DNA of 64,000 bases from Brassica napus (GCF_020379485.1 NW_026014687.1:62001-126000); one strand, 5' to 3'. Shown: positions 33,977-45,409, counted from the first letter of the stretch. Notes: generated by a model from the letters alone, not told the origin. Translations and numbers: made by a program.

Positions 33977-34450
33977 CGTCCAGACGACTTACTGGAAAGT
34001 CGTCTGGACTAGTTCTACTTAGAAATAATTTAAATATTTTGTAAAAAATATTTTGATAAGTGAAAAATTGAAATCATGTAATTAACATATGTTTTAAGAG
34101 ATATAAATTAAGATATAACAAAAGTTAATTTCAACATAGATGAGTGAAAGTAGTGAGTCATGATATTCTTTGGTTTAAGTTTTGCCAACATATGTTGTAG
34201 TATTGTATGTGTTCTTAGGGTTAGATTTTGGAATGCATAAATGTTTTTTTGAAAACTTTAAAATTTACCTAAGTGTGTTTATTTCTGTGTATAGTAAACA
34301 CTATTTAGTATAACTACGGCTTTATAACGTGGTTAGTTAGTTAATTTAGTCAATTTAGTTTAGGGGTTAAATTTAGGGTCTGGGACGACTTACTAGTAAG
34401 TCGTCTGATGTACAGTATTCAACAGACGACTTACTAGTAAGTCGTCCAAA
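33977..34450. repeat. Palindromic AGTCGTC words, left subterminal group
   Basis: TTAAGTCGTCCAGACGACTT at 33972-33991, then GACGACTTACTAGTAAGTCGTC twice at 34383-34445. Each is an inverted pair with a 0-6 bp centre. They precede the presumed promoter and 5' exon of the Ulp1 gene. Confidence 0.85.
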
Positions 34451-34939
34451 CCGGACCGAACCTTTAATTTTTCAATGTACTTTTAAACCTAACCGGATTA
34501 TTTACCGGACATATATAAGGTATTTTTTTTATTCATTGTTTCGCGAAATTCAGAAAACCCTAATGCCATTTCTCTCAAAGGCGATTTCGAAGGCGATTTC
34601 CTTCGATTCTCTCTAATCCATCGTTCTCACCGCCGGTTATCTCTCCGCCGTTATCACCGTCGTTCTCACCACCGTTCTCACAGCCGCTTCCTCTATATAA
34701 GATCTGAGAGGAAACCCTAGCGCGCATTCTCTCAAAGGCGTCTCGTTGAACTCCGCCTCCGGTAAGTTATATCTCTTACTGTCGAGTGATTGATTGAGGA
34801 AAATATGAACATAAAACGTTGTCTCTATCAATTTATACACTCGTTCTTTTTTCACGTCTATTTTTGCAGATATATAATCGCTATGTCGAAGGCGACTATA
34901 TCTTCTCCGAATTTTCAGGTCGGCTTTAAAATGTTCTAC

Positions 34940-35010
34940 TGGAAGTCTTGGAAGACTTATAATTAAGTCGTCTGGAAAGTCTTCCAGCTGGAAAACTTGC
35001 CAGACGACTT
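34940..35010. repeat. Palindromic repeat in intron 1 of the Ulp1-type gene
   Basis: AAGACTTATAATTAAGTCGTC followed by the inverse GACGACTTAATTATAAGTC, interrupted by CCAGCTGG-like centres. Same motif family as the larger arrays. Confidence 0.8.
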
Positions 35011-35954
35011 AATTATAAGTCTTTGATTGTTTGAGAAGGTTGACTTAATGATAAATCTTTGATTGTTTTGAGATGGTTGTGTTTGATTTTTTTGCAGGGA
35101 AAAAAAATGGATATACCAGAACTCCCCCGTAGGATACATACATTAGGGGAATAGCCCCCCCGCAGTACATAGCATTTCGTATCATACTTGTTGGACGTTG
35201 CATACTGCTTTAAAGAAAGCTCTTCATGATGACGAATATGAAGAGCTGAAAGAGTCGAAGTTGAGAGTTTTCATCAAGTTCCAAGAGCTGGGATTTGATT
35301 GGTCTTCAAGGCTGGTTCACTACATGCTCGGTTTCCAGCTGGACATAAAGAAGAAGTATGAGTTGTGGAGTCTCGTTGGTTCAGAACCTGTGAGGTTTTC
35401 ACTGTTAGAGTTTGAAACCTCACTGGTCAAAACTGCGAGTACATCGAGGACCTTGAGAGACCTCACTGTGTTGTTACAAAGGAGTTGACTTCTTTCTGGG
35501 AGATGCTGGGAGTTCATGTCGAAGCTGGGCCATCTACTAGGAGATAATAACATCATTTGAGAGATGCGAAGGGTGGTCTCGGGATGATCGCAAGCGGCTC
35601 GCGTACCTTGTCATCTTCACTGGATACATTGAAGGGATAAAGTATTCAACCCCTACACGGGTTAGTCTGGCAAGGCTAGTGATGGAGTTGGAGCGGTTTG
35701 AGAATTATCCATGAGGGAGAGTCGTGTTTAAGGTGCTGATGGACTCTGTGAAGGGCAGAGATATTTTGGGTTGTTACACTATTAATGGGTTTGCGCAAGC
35801 TCTCCAGGTCTGGGTGTACACAGCTCTGACGGAATTGGGTGCTAATTATGGTAATCCTCTCCCAAATAATCCGTCTCCACCGACACTGGCTTACAAGGGT
35901 CGCAAAGGACGCATACAGTTTAAAGAGGCTATCCTCAGTCAGGTATTTACTTCA

Positions 35955-36230
35955 ATCTGGACGACTTCGCAGAAAACTTATAATTAAGTCGTCTGATAAG
36001 TCTTCCAACTGGACGACTTAATAGAAGACTTATAATTCCAGCTGGATGACTTAGTAGAAGACTTATAATTAAGTCGTCTGGGAAGATTATCCAGACTACT
36101 TAATTATAAGTCTTCTACTAAGTCTTCCAGATGGAAGACTTTCCAGACGACTTAATTATAAGTCGTCTACTAAGTCGTCCAGCTGGAAGACTTTCCAGAC
36201 GACTTATAATTAAGTCGTCTGTGAAGTCTT
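35955..36230. repeat. Palindromic AGTCGTC/AGTCTTC array filling an intron
   Basis: About 275 bp between donor GTATTTACTT (35943) and the acceptor before 36290, made almost wholly of units like GACGACTTAATTATAAGTCG and CCAGCTGGAAGACTTTCCAG in alternating orientation. The array is predicted to fold into several nested hairpins in a pre-mRNA. Confidence 0.9.
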
Positions 36231-37420
36231 TTCTTTCCATCTTTCTTAATCCGTCAAATATCTAAGTTCATATCTTGTATTTACTGCAGACTAGGGTGAT
36301 CAACTTTTTTCAGAAGGACATTGGTGTAATGTTTCCAAAATGGGAGTTTGATGTTGAGGACACGCCCGCGGAGAACATAATTAAACTAATTTTTGTGAAG
36401 AAACCGTGGAAGTGGACCATGGATTGCTGGGAAGTCACCGGTACTTGGGTCAATACAAAGCCGGCGGTTGTGAGTCCAGCGAAGAAAAAGGTAGTGAAGG
36501 AAGACAGTCCAAGACCTCGGAAGAAAGCTCGTAAAGAGGCTAGTGAAGAGGCTGGTGAAGAGGCAGCTGCAGAGGCTAGTGAAGAGGTTCATACGACTGT
36601 TGGTGGGTTGACCAAAGAGGATATTAAAACCATGTCCAAGGACATAGTTGATGCCATGAAGAAAAGGTTTGGGACGTGCCTTAAGGAGATCGAGTATCTG
36701 CCGGAAAGGGTGGAAGCTGTGGAGAAGAAGGTTGGTATCACCACAAAACGGAAAAGGACATCAGTTCAAAACATTACCCCTCCACCTAAACCGACGCTCG
36801 AACCCGGGATTAGTAACGAATCCTCTCCCAACAAGAGATTGACTAGACAAATTCTTAAGAATAATAACTGAAAAGTTGCATTTTCTTTGTTTCTTGTATG
36901 TCAGAACATGTGTGCTTTGTTAATAGTGTATGAAATGGATCTTTGGACAAAGTCATTGGTTATTATTGTTTAAAATGGATCTTTGGTTATTATTGTATAA
37001 ACCCATCTTGTATATTGCAGAGTGAAAGTGTTAATGGGACGAACGCGGGAAGGAAGAGCTTGCCGGAGGATAAAGGTCCAGATGTGCCCGCAGATGCTAG
37101 TTCCTCGAAAGATAAAGCTCCAGAACCGAGCCTTGTTCTATTGGACAAAAATCAATCCACTGTTTCACATTTACAGAAGGAGGATGCTAGATATCTGGAA
37201 AAGAAAGATGATGCTTTGGCACTTTGCCGTGCAAAGAGTGATCGAACAAGGAAACTTGCTGCCTCACAGTAATCTCCTTATATGGCAAACAACACTGCCA
37301 AAGTGATCATTCCAAATAAAAAGCTTTATCCAGGCTATACTCCTTTTGCACCAATTGACAAGAAGAAGTTGAAGGAGCTCGCTGATTGGTTGAAAACTTG
37401 TCCGTAAGTGTTTGTTTTTT

Positions 37421-38256
37421 CCCTTGTTCGCAAACTCGCTAGGCGCTACGCGTGCGGTATATCCGGGCCTAGCGATTTATTGAAAAAGCGGAAAAAACTC
37501 GGGGAGTACGCGGGGAGGAATTTTTTGTATTTTTATATGTATAATACTTTCTTTCTACGTATAATACAATTTTTATGTATAATACATGTTTATGTATAAA
37601 TCATTTTATAGATTTGTAATAAATTTAAATATATAATTGTATTTGTCATTCACAAAATATAGTTTTTCATATATTCTAAAGAATTGTTTACTTTAAATGT
37701 TCCTCAAACTAATGGGATTTTTTTTTAAACTTTTATATATTTATAATATGCTATTTATATAACTTTGTAACTTACTAACAATAAAGTTCGTTGGATAAAA
37801 TGGTATAAGCTTGTTTTTCAGCTGTGGGAACACGAGTTCGAGAGTCTTGTGTGTTTTATAATTTTTTAAATATTTTTGAATGAAGGATAAACATTTAATT
37901 TCACACTCGTCTTCTTCATCCCTTCCACTACAGGATTAACCCTAGCCTCCAGTACAGCTTTATTACACTTTTCACTTGTTCTTACTATTTTTTGTTGATT
38001 TTCATCGGATCTTAGTAAAAAACTTGTGGATTTTGTTGGATAAAAGGATTTGAGCATACATGTTTTACAATTTTCAGATTATGAATAACTCGGATTCCAG
38101 ATTTACTCGCCGATTTCTTCGATTATGCGGTTAAAGCCGGGAAAAATTGGGTCAACGCGTAACGCCTCCGATCAGCACCAATACGCCACGGTGGGTCTCC
38201 GAGTACCGTATTCTCGGACGAGTAATCGCCTACTCGGGCTCGTTTTTGAACAAGGG
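37421..38256. mobile_element. 836-bp DNA element nested in the Ulp1-type gene
   Basis: Left end CCCTTGTTCGCAAACTCG and right end, reverse-complemented, CCCTTGTTCAAAAACGAG are inverted repeats. Flanks are runs of six T on both sides, so the duplication length is ambiguous. Both arms are GC-richer (CTAGGCGCTACGCG; TACTCGTCCGAG), with an AT-rich centre. Its insertion splits the intron after ADWLKTCP. The family is not assigned; hAT-like is possible. Confidence 0.78.
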
Positions 38257-38416
38257 TTTTTTCCATAATAGCTTGATTTAGTCTACAAAAACTGATTGCT
38301 TTTCAACATTTTGTGTTTGCAGTCATTATAGAACACCTCTCGATAAAAAACCACGTACAAGTAGAACTTGGTGGTTTCAAATCCTCCGGACCTCCTTAGA
38401 GTGGCTGGAGGACTGT

Positions 38417-38540
38417 GTAAGTCTTCTGCTATGACTTAGATGACTTACTGATAAGTTTTCTTTGTAGACGACTTACCAATAAGTCATCTGGTAAGTCGTA
38501 TACGTAGAAGACTTACCAGTAAGTCGTCTGATATCTTCTG
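38417..38540. repeat. Palindromic array in a second Ulp1-gene intron
   Basis: GTAAGTCTTCTGC, GATGACTTACTGATAAG and ACGACTTACCAATAAGTC units between the exon ending LEWLEDC and the next acceptor (CCCTATTCAG). Confidence 0.8.
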
Positions 38541-39488
38541 ACTTGTACCCTATTCAGCATATTGATGTTTGGATTAATGTGCTGAGGAAGAGGTACGACG
38601 CTAACCCACAACATTTCAGGAGCGAGAGAATGTGCTTCCTTGATCATCCTTTTGCTTAGCAATGGAGATTTAACTAATTTTAAGGACTCGGAGCCCGATC
38701 AAAACGGTTTAGGAAGAAGACTCCCTGGTGGGGGTGGAATTATTATGCAGGCACTATACCATCATTTTGCCAATCAAACAAGGTTTTGGGGACGGATATT
38801 GATGATGTCTATGCACCAGTGAACTACAACGACACTCATTGGATTGCTATGTGGATATCGATCCCTAAGAGGCACATAGTCGTTTGGGACAGCATTTGTT
38901 CCAGTATCTCCCTAGAAGTACTCGATGTGGTAATGGAGCCTTTTCTCTACATGGTCCCTTATCTGCTTGTTGAGTGCGCTTCCTCAGACGAACAACGTGC
39001 CCAATACAGTCTGGAGTCATTCACATATGAGAGACCGACCAATATACCTCCGGCCCGAGCTGGTGATTGTGGCGTGTACTCTCTAAAGTACATTGAATGT
39101 CGTGCTCTTGGGATAGAGTTTAGTAAAAAATACTTTGCTAAGCCCAACGGGAAGAATATGAGGGATAAGATGGCGGTGGATATATTTCAAGAGCTTCCTG
39201 ACGCGTATGATTTCGAAAACAAGGACAATGATGCCAACCTGGGTGCGTATGAGGGGTGATAAACAGGCTACGTTAGATTATTTGTATGATAGATTAGGCT
39301 GATGTGTGTATTTGAAATTGATCCCTATTTTGTAACCTATACGTAGTCTGGAAAGTCTTCTGTGCAGTGACCTTTTGTAACCTTTCAGATAATATAAAGG
39401 GCAAGACCTTCTTAAATTTGTTTGGTAGTGTAATTTGACAAAGAAGTTGACACAGATAAGTTCATAACACAAATTTTTAATACATAGA

Positions 39489-39890
39489 CTAAACACTGGA
39501 CGACTAACTGGACGACCTTCTGGACGACTTACTTGAAGGTCTTCTGGAAGACTAAACACTGGACGACTAACTTAAAGGTCTTATGGAAGAAAAACCCATG
39601 GACGACTAACTTGAAAGTCTTCTGGAAGAAAAAATCCTGGACGACTAACTTTAAGGTCTTCTGGACGACTTACTTGAATGTCTTCTGGAAGACTAAACAC
39701 TGGACGACTAACTTGAAGGTCTTCTGGAAGAAAAAACCATGGACGACTAACTGGACGACCTTCTGGACGACTTACTTGAAGGTCTTCTGGAAGACTAAAC
39801 ACTGGATGACTAACTTAAAGGTCTTCTGGAAGAAAAAACCCTGGACGACTAACTTGAAGGTCTTCGGGAAGAAAAAACCCTGGATGAGTG
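39489..39890. repeat. 39-bp minisatellite array
   Basis: Units of the form GGACGACTAACTTGAAGG plus TCTTCTGGAAGAAAAAACC repeat about ten times, with variants. Because the period is divisible by three, long frames open on both strands (13-residue repeats). These are not genes. The array replaces the expected central part of the transposase, so it may have grown at the deletion point. Confidence 0.9.
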
Positions 39891-39899
39891 TCTCCAACA

Positions 39900-40808
39900 C
39901 GATTCAACCCATCAATGATTCCAACGCGATCAAAGAAAATCCTACCAACATACTTCGGAGTACAGTGTCTCCGCTGAGCGAGTCGGTCTCCCACTGAGCA
40001 TGTATGTTTTTCACTTACTTTGTTACCCAAAACGTGTTTGTTCCATGTTTCACCCTCGCTCTGATCTTCCATTGACAACCACTAACCGGACATGTTGTCA
40101 CAAGGAGAGTTTTCGTTGACTTGTATATTCTGAAGGAGAACCTAAACCTCACTGCTGTCAACCGCAGCTCTGAAAGCAGTCATCCTTGCTAACAAAACTC
40201 TGGTTGACATAGATACTATTACCATTCGATCTTCTTCCTTCAATCTTTTTGAAATCTTCAAAACACATATCATCATCTTCCTCATCCTCATCTTCAACCT
40301 TTCCATAAACACTGTAATCCTCACCATTCTCGTCCGCTTCAGCAACAATAGAGATATCAGCATCCTCCTCCCCATCATCCTCCTCCACATCATGATTTTC
40401 ATCTTCAATCAAATCATCATCATCATCTTCAAAACATTCATCAGCTTCATCATCTTCTTTCCTGAACTCTGAAACCGTTTCCACCTTGCTACGGCTTGAT
40501 ACACAAAGCCATACTCCATGCGTTTTTGTTATCTCGAGCAAGTTTTGAACTTGTCTATCACTTGTAACATGAATAGGAGAGGTGTCTAGAGCCAGCATCA
40601 TTTCTGCTGGTAATGAATAGGTTATCTCCACAGATTCTGTGTTCATGTTCAGGTTATAATCTTCTTGAGCCATTGCAAGAAGTTCAGCATGTGTCGAACC
40701 TTCCCCCAAAAAAATGATTCTCGCTCCTTTGACATTATCAACCACAAAATCCCAACGGCAATCTTTCAACAACCATTCTCCATACACTGCATGTAACTGA
40801 CGCATCAT
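39900..40808 (-). pseudogene. Mutator-like transposase, N-terminal remnant
   Basis: 40808-40158 encodes an open N-terminal domain (HAVYGEWLLKDCRWDFVV, FLGEGSTHAELLAMA, ending GVWLCVSS) followed by a strongly acidic linker, as in MURA-like proteins of crucifer MULEs. 40078-39900 continues in shifted frame with EKHTCSVGDRLAQRRH and YVGRIFFDRVGIIDGLN, the region just before the DDE domain. There it runs into the 39-bp array. The catalytic DDE domain and SWIM zinc finger are missing. It is convergent with the Ulp1-type gene. Confidence 0.85.
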
Positions 40809-40869
40809 CTACAAAAATTCAAAATAAAACACATTAGTAAACATAGAGAAAATGAAAGTTTACTAAACA

Positions 40870-41745
40870 TTGCCGCAGACGACATACCAGTAAGTCATCT
40901 GGAAGACTTACCAGTAAGTCGTCCAAACAAGTCATTTTTGCAATTGAATTTTAAATTGGACGACTTACTTGTAAGTCGTCCAGCTTTGTTTGTTAAAAAA
41001 AAACTCTAGACGACTTACCAGTAAGTCGTCTAGGATAAAACGGGTTAGTTTTGCATTTGACCGAATTGTGTCAGATATTTGACTTTTCCTGGACGACTTA
41101 CCAGTAAGTCGTCTCTGGGCAAACAAAAATTTCAATATTTTATTAAAGCTAGACGACTTATTTGTAAGTCTTCGCAAGTTAGTTTGCAATTCGAAAAAGA
41201 AACTTAAATATTTAACTTTACCCAGACGACTTACTTGAAAGTCGTCCAGGTAGACGACTTACGAGAAAGTCGTCCGAGATAAGCAAGGTTTGACCAGAAT
41301 CTAGGAAATAAATATGGACGACTTTGCTTATCCTGGACGACTTTCAAGTAAGTTTGACGACTTTCAAGTAAGTCGTCTTACTTGACGACTTTCGCGTAAG
41401 TCGTCTGGGAAAAATTAAATATTTAAGTTTTATTTTCTAATTGCAAAAGTAACCTGAGACGACTTACAGATAAGTCGTCTAGCTTTAATAAAATATTGAA
41501 ATTTTGTTTTTCCCGGAGACGACTTACTGATAAGTCGTCCAGGAAAAGTCAAATATCTGACACAATTCGGTCAAATGCAAAACTAACCCGTTTATCCTAG
41601 ACGACTTACCAGTAAGTCGTCTAGGGTATTCTCTAGATTTTGTTTTAACAAACAAAGATAACGACTTACAAGTAAGTCGTCCGTTTGACCAGAAGACTTA
41701 CCCGTAAGTCTTCTACAGCCAGACTACTTACGGGTAAGTCTTCTA
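40870..41745. repeat. Right-arm palindromic AGTCGTC array
   Basis: About 870 bp with repeated inverted pairs such as GACGACTTACCAGTAAGTCG and GACGACTTACTTGAAAGTCG. Some longer segments are themselves inverted: TCAGATATTTGACTTTTCC near 41070 returns as GGAAAAGTCAAATATCTGA near 41550. This is a large foldback superimposed on the short palindromes. Confidence 0.9.
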
Positions 41746-42274
41746 CGCGAACAGATCTGGAAAAAAATTTCAATTTCATACCTTAAACTAGTGAGATGAC
41801 TTCCTTAGCACACATAGTCTTCGCCAACCACCCAGAACCTCAAACGAAAGTAACCCACCAAGAATAGTATGCTTGAATGGCTCTATCAACCATAAAAAAA
41901 ATTTGAATCAAAAGCTTGAGTTTTTTGGATGAATATGGAGGCAAAGTGAAAGAGATGTTGTTTTTAGCTCATAACAAGTGAGAAAGAGAGAGTGTAAATT
42001 GATTTGAAGTGCATTAAGAGCTTCAAAATGGTTGTTCATGGTGATTGGTGTATTAATTGTAATGACAATCTTGTAAATACTTAAAGATGATGAGGTTGAG
42101 AGAGTAAAAATGTCATTTTCGAAAAAAAAAAGAAAAAAAAAACTAATGGCATTTACGTAAATAATATGAACTCGGGAGGTGAATAGGACAAAAGAAAAAT
42201 CCAAAAAAAACATGAGTTAGTTTTAGGTTTGACTTTGAGTTTTGAGTCAATCTTGCAAAAAGCCCTAAAATATT

Positions 42275-42588
42275 ATCAAAACTTCTTCAAATTTTATTTG
42301 ATAGATTTTATTGACAAAATTCATATTTTACAATAAGCTGGAATTTGAGAGAACTTATGACTAATCCAATAAGCTTGGATTTCATATAAAAATTATAAAT
42401 GATAGACACAATCAGAGAGAATTTTAAAATAAAATGAAATCCTCTCGAATCCTTGATCTAATAAGACTTCCTTGGTCTTTACGGATTCCTTATTCCTTAC
42501 TCTACAGAACACCTGTCACATTATGTAGTGTAAGAATTAGAATTAATTCCTCTCTTGAGTGTTTCCCAAAAAATGCATATTCAGAGGC
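42275..42588. other. Spacer between the Mutator and Harbinger elements
   Basis: About 315 bp of AT-rich DNA with TGAAATCC/AAATCC words. An open frame starting at 42434 has no recognisable family. No gene supported. Confidence 0.45.
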
Positions 42589-43252
42589 TAAGAGCAGCCG
42601 CATTAGCAGATTAAAAGGAGTTCATGGGCTGGGGTTTATAGGGCCGAAAAATAAAAAGAAAAGTTTTAATGGGTTTAATTCGGTGATCCGTCTCGTTGGA
42701 GTAAGCCCGTATGATACGGGTTCAAGCCACGCGTCGAACAGACATTGGCCGCGTGTTATCGCGTCGAAAGCGAGAAAAATAGGGTTACGCGTGAGAGGAT
42801 TCATTTTCTCATCTTTTTTCGAAAGCTAGGGTTTCTCTCTGTGGGAGGCGATTTCTCGTGCGACGCGACAGCCGGAGAATTTCTCGATCGAATCGACGTC
42901 GGAGTCTCTCGTAAACGATCTCAGGTGAGTATCGACTACTTTTACGGTTTCATTGAATCTTTTTGGGGTCGAAAGCGTTATCGGTTAATTGAAAATCGAT
43001 TTGGGGGTTTTGATGTAGGGTTCAAAATCGATATGGGGGTTTCCATTTAGGGTTAATTATCGTCATGCGGGTTCCATTTAGGGTTCGTTTCTCGAGGATT
43101 TGAAATCGATTTGGGGGTTTCTACTTAGGGTTCCAAATCGAGTTTCTGGTTACGCTCTACCGTTTATTGTGTTCTAATATTTGCTTTTTCTGGTACAGAT
43201 GGATCCCGCAGAAGAGAGAAGAGAGACAAAGAGGTAGACGGAGTTGATCAAC

Positions 43253-43813
43253 ATGCAAGGATACGTGGCTGATTCAGAATACGGGATTCCGACGAGGTGT
43301 CCCTGCGGAGGGAGAATCATTGACGATGTTCGGGGGAAGGACGAGTACGACACTCTTCCTGGGAAGCGGTTCTTCACCTGCAAAAACTACAAAGTAAGCG
43401 CTTCTTCTCAATTAAATTATTTCCATTTAATTGAGTTTCTAACGAGATTCTCACATGTGTTTTTGTGGTTAACAAGGCTGATGGGTTTCATTACTGTCAG
43501 CCTTGGGTGATTGGTGTCCAGGAGCATATCGAACGTCTCACAAAGCGTCTGGAGGAGGTTGAGTTGGTGATCAACTGGGTCCTGGAGGTCAATAATCAGA
43601 TTGAGAGGCTGGAGGTAATGTGACTTGCATTTTTTTGTTTAAAATTTGTAATATTTTCCTTAATTTTTTATTAACGGACTAACAAATTGTGATTGTTTTT
43701 TACATGTCCAGGCAGAGGTTAAAGCCCTCAATGGGGAGGTTGATAACCTCACTGGGCAGGTTTATAACCTCTCAGTACAGGTCGCGGACTTGGAGAAGCT
43801 ATGCTTCGACTGA
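43253..43813 (+). CDS. GRF-type zinc finger plus coiled-coil protein in the Harbinger element
   Basis: Three exons with GT-AG junctions: 43253-43393, 43477-43614 and 43712-43813; 126 residues. The GRF finger (about 15-55) has the CPCGG knuckle, the FFTCKNY strand and the ADGFHYCQPW end. The remainder is a heptad-rich coiled coil (LTKRLEEVE...LEKL). It resembles the Arabidopsis At4g04775-like GRF proteins. An upstream ATG at about 43200 is in the same frame but closed by TAG before ATG 43253, so the ancestral start may have been lost. Role unknown; GRF fingers elsewhere bind DNA or RNA. Only this element context links it to transposition. Confidence 0.75.
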
Positions 43814-44183
43814 AAAAAGGTAACACTCAAGCTTAATCAATTCGAGTGCTAGTTAGAGTTGAATTTGAACTGAACTATGTGTACTAGGTTGAGTTGAATT
43901 TGAAATGAATGTTGATGAATGGTTGAGTGTTAACCCCGTGTACTTGTGTTTTCGTTGGTTGCGTAATCAATTCGACTGCTAGGTAGAGTTGAATTAGAAC
44001 TGATTTGATGTTTATTGAATACTGTCTGTGTAGTAGTTGTAGTTTTAAAAACTTTAATCAATGTTTGGTGGTTAGACCCACTTTAATTTTTTGTCCTTTC
44101 AAAGTCAAAACTAGTATAAAATCATAGGCAATCTTCTTCTGAAAACACAAACCAAAGTTTAAACTCATTTATCTAAAATCTAA

Positions 44184-44948
44184 ATGGATCCTTTTAACTT
44201 TAACTCTCCCGGGTTGGTTAACCTACTAGTCTCTCAGAGCAGTCAAACAATAGACTTAGGGTGTTCTGAGGTTCCTAAACCGGCGTCAAAGCGAAAGTGG
44301 ACAACCAAAGAAGACGTTGTCTTGATCAGTGCTTGGTTGAACACCAGCAAAGATCCAATCGTGAGTAACGAGCAGAAGGCAGGCACGTTCTGGAAGCGCA
44401 TAGAGGAGTATGTCAATGCTAGTCCTCTGCTCATTGGCTCCATTCCTAGGGAGTGGAGTCAATGTAAGCAGAGGTGGGGAAGGGTTAATGAGCAGGTCTG
44501 CAAGTTTGTTGGAAGCCATGAAGCCGTGCTGAAGGAGCAAGCGAGTGGGCAAAATGAGAATGATGTCATGAAGGCTGCCCATGACATCTTCTTTAACGAC
44601 TATCTTGTCAAGTTCAGTATGGAACATTGTTGGAGGGAGTTTAGGTTTGATCAAAAATGGAGATCACACTCATTCTCGAAAGATGGTGCAAAGGAGAAAA
44701 GGAAGGAACCGGCGGAGGAGGTTCCTGCGGACCAAAATGTTAGGCCTCCTGGCGTTAAGGCTAGCAAAGCAGCCAAACGCAAGAAGCACACGAATGAAGC
44801 AGCTTTTGATCAGATAGAGAGCATATTAGCTGCGAAAAATACTATATCCAAACAGAAAATCCTTGATCGCTTGCTAGCAAAAACTGAAGCTACACTTTCT
44901 CCACAAGAAGTGTCTCTTAAAAATAAACTCATTTCTGAAATGCTTTGA
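44184..44948 (+). CDS. Harbinger ORF1: Myb/SANT-like (trihelix) DNA-binding protein
   Basis: Uninterrupted 254 residues. Residues about 36-115 form a SANT/trihelix-like domain (KRKWTTKEDVVLISAWL, FWKRIEEYVNAS, REWSQCKQRWGRVN). A basic stretch (KASKAAKRKKH) follows near 195-205, probably a nuclear signal. In PIF/Pong elements ORF1 partners with the transposase, helps bind the subterminal repeats and directs nuclear import. Host-annotated relatives are often misnamed glutathione S-transferase T3-like. The frame is intact, unlike the transposase. Confidence 0.92.
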   Translation: MDPFNFNSPGLVNLLVSQSSQTIDLGCSEVPKPASKRKWTTKEDVVLISAWLNTSKDPIVSNEQKAGTFWKRIEEYVNASPLLIGSIPREWSQCKQRWGRVNEQVCKFVGSHEAVLKEQASGQNENDVMKAAHDIFFNDYLVKFSMEHCWREFRFDQKWRSHSFSKDGAKEKRKEPAEEVPADQNVRPPGVKASKAAKRKKHTNEAAFDQIESILAAKNTISKQKILDRLLAKTEATLSPQEVSLKNKLISEML

Positions 44949-45409
44949 TAGGGTCAGTTGGTTAATTGCATTTGATATGAATTTTTAAGTTAATTTTTTA
45001 GTTGGATAATGCTTGATATGAACTTGATTGCATTTGATATTTGCTGAATATGCTTTGGGTTGCAGGTTTGCAGGTCACGGGTTGCGGTAGGTGGATGCGT
45101 GCGTGTGGACGTGTTGTTAGTAGGTCTCAGCTTCTTTTGGTATCAGGTCACGGGTTCTCTGTTTGATTCACAGGTGAGTGTAGAATTTTGAATCTTTCTA
45201 CACTTCTTTTAACTTCATCGGCTTTAATGGGTGTATGTACCCACAGGTTGTGTTTTGAACTCACGGGTGTATGTACCCACGGGTTCTATTTTGTACTCAC
45301 GGGTGTATGTACCCGATCAACATGTAAAATATGTCTCTTTATATAATCTATGTTTCTCACTTCTGTTTGTGCAACAACTCTTTCACTTCTCTATATATTA
45401 ATTGTTGTT

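Larger units (their letters stand above)
34883..39259 (+). pseudogene. DUF1985-Ulp1 (C48) cysteine protease-like gene of the Mutator element, broken
   Basis: Candidate exons: 34883-34918 (MSKATISSPNFQ), 35098-~35942 (DUF1985; RLVHYMLGFQLDIKKKYEL and FSLLEFE), ~36290-36871 (KPWKWTMDCWEVTGT, then a Lys/Glu-rich linker), 37021-~37404 and, after intron repeats and the nested insertion, ~38323-38417, ~38559 on and to 39259. The last part is the Ulp1 fold: catalytic His in DTHW (38837-38839), Asp in VVWDS (38888-38890) and Cys in GDCGVY (39068-39070), all present. Breaks include TAG at 35152-35154, a frameshift near 35480, a stop ending at 36871, and TAG at 38656-38658. Ulp1 enzymes cleave SUMO or related conjugates; whether the transposon class is active is not known. 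The minus-strand transposase remnant converges on its 3' end. Confidence 0.85.
33813..42265. mobile_element. Mutator-like element carrying a DUF1985-Ulp1 gene (Kaonashi-like), 8453 bp
   Basis: Left end GGGAAAATTGCGAAATATAA; right end, reverse-complemented, GGGCTTTTTGCAAGATTGAC. The arms agree imperfectly over about 50 bp. Both flanks are TAAAATATT (33804-33812 and 42266-42274), a perfect 9-bp duplication. Inside are a broken DUF1985-Ulp1 protease gene on the plus strand, a convergent transposase N-terminal remnant on the minus strand, a 39-bp tandem array, extensive palindromic AGTCGTC arrays and a nested 836-bp element. Mutator elements carrying Ulp1-like genes are known in Arabidopsis (Kaonashi group). 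The catalytic DDE domain of the transposase is absent, so movement now would need help in trans. Confidence 0.93.

Noticed and set aside
35839..36021. Additional frames inside the DUF1985 region
   Set aside because: Out-of-frame shadows of the DUF1985-Ulp1 exon and of the palindromic intron.
39533..39997. Long frame with repeated LKVFWKKKPWTT-type units and its antisense partner
   Set aside because: Product of a 39-bp tandem array whose period is a multiple of three; open on both strands and without start context.
40870..41745. CRISPR-like regular repeats
   Set aside because: Units are palindromic and irregularly spaced in a plant Mutator element; spacers are not unique and the genome is eukaryotic.
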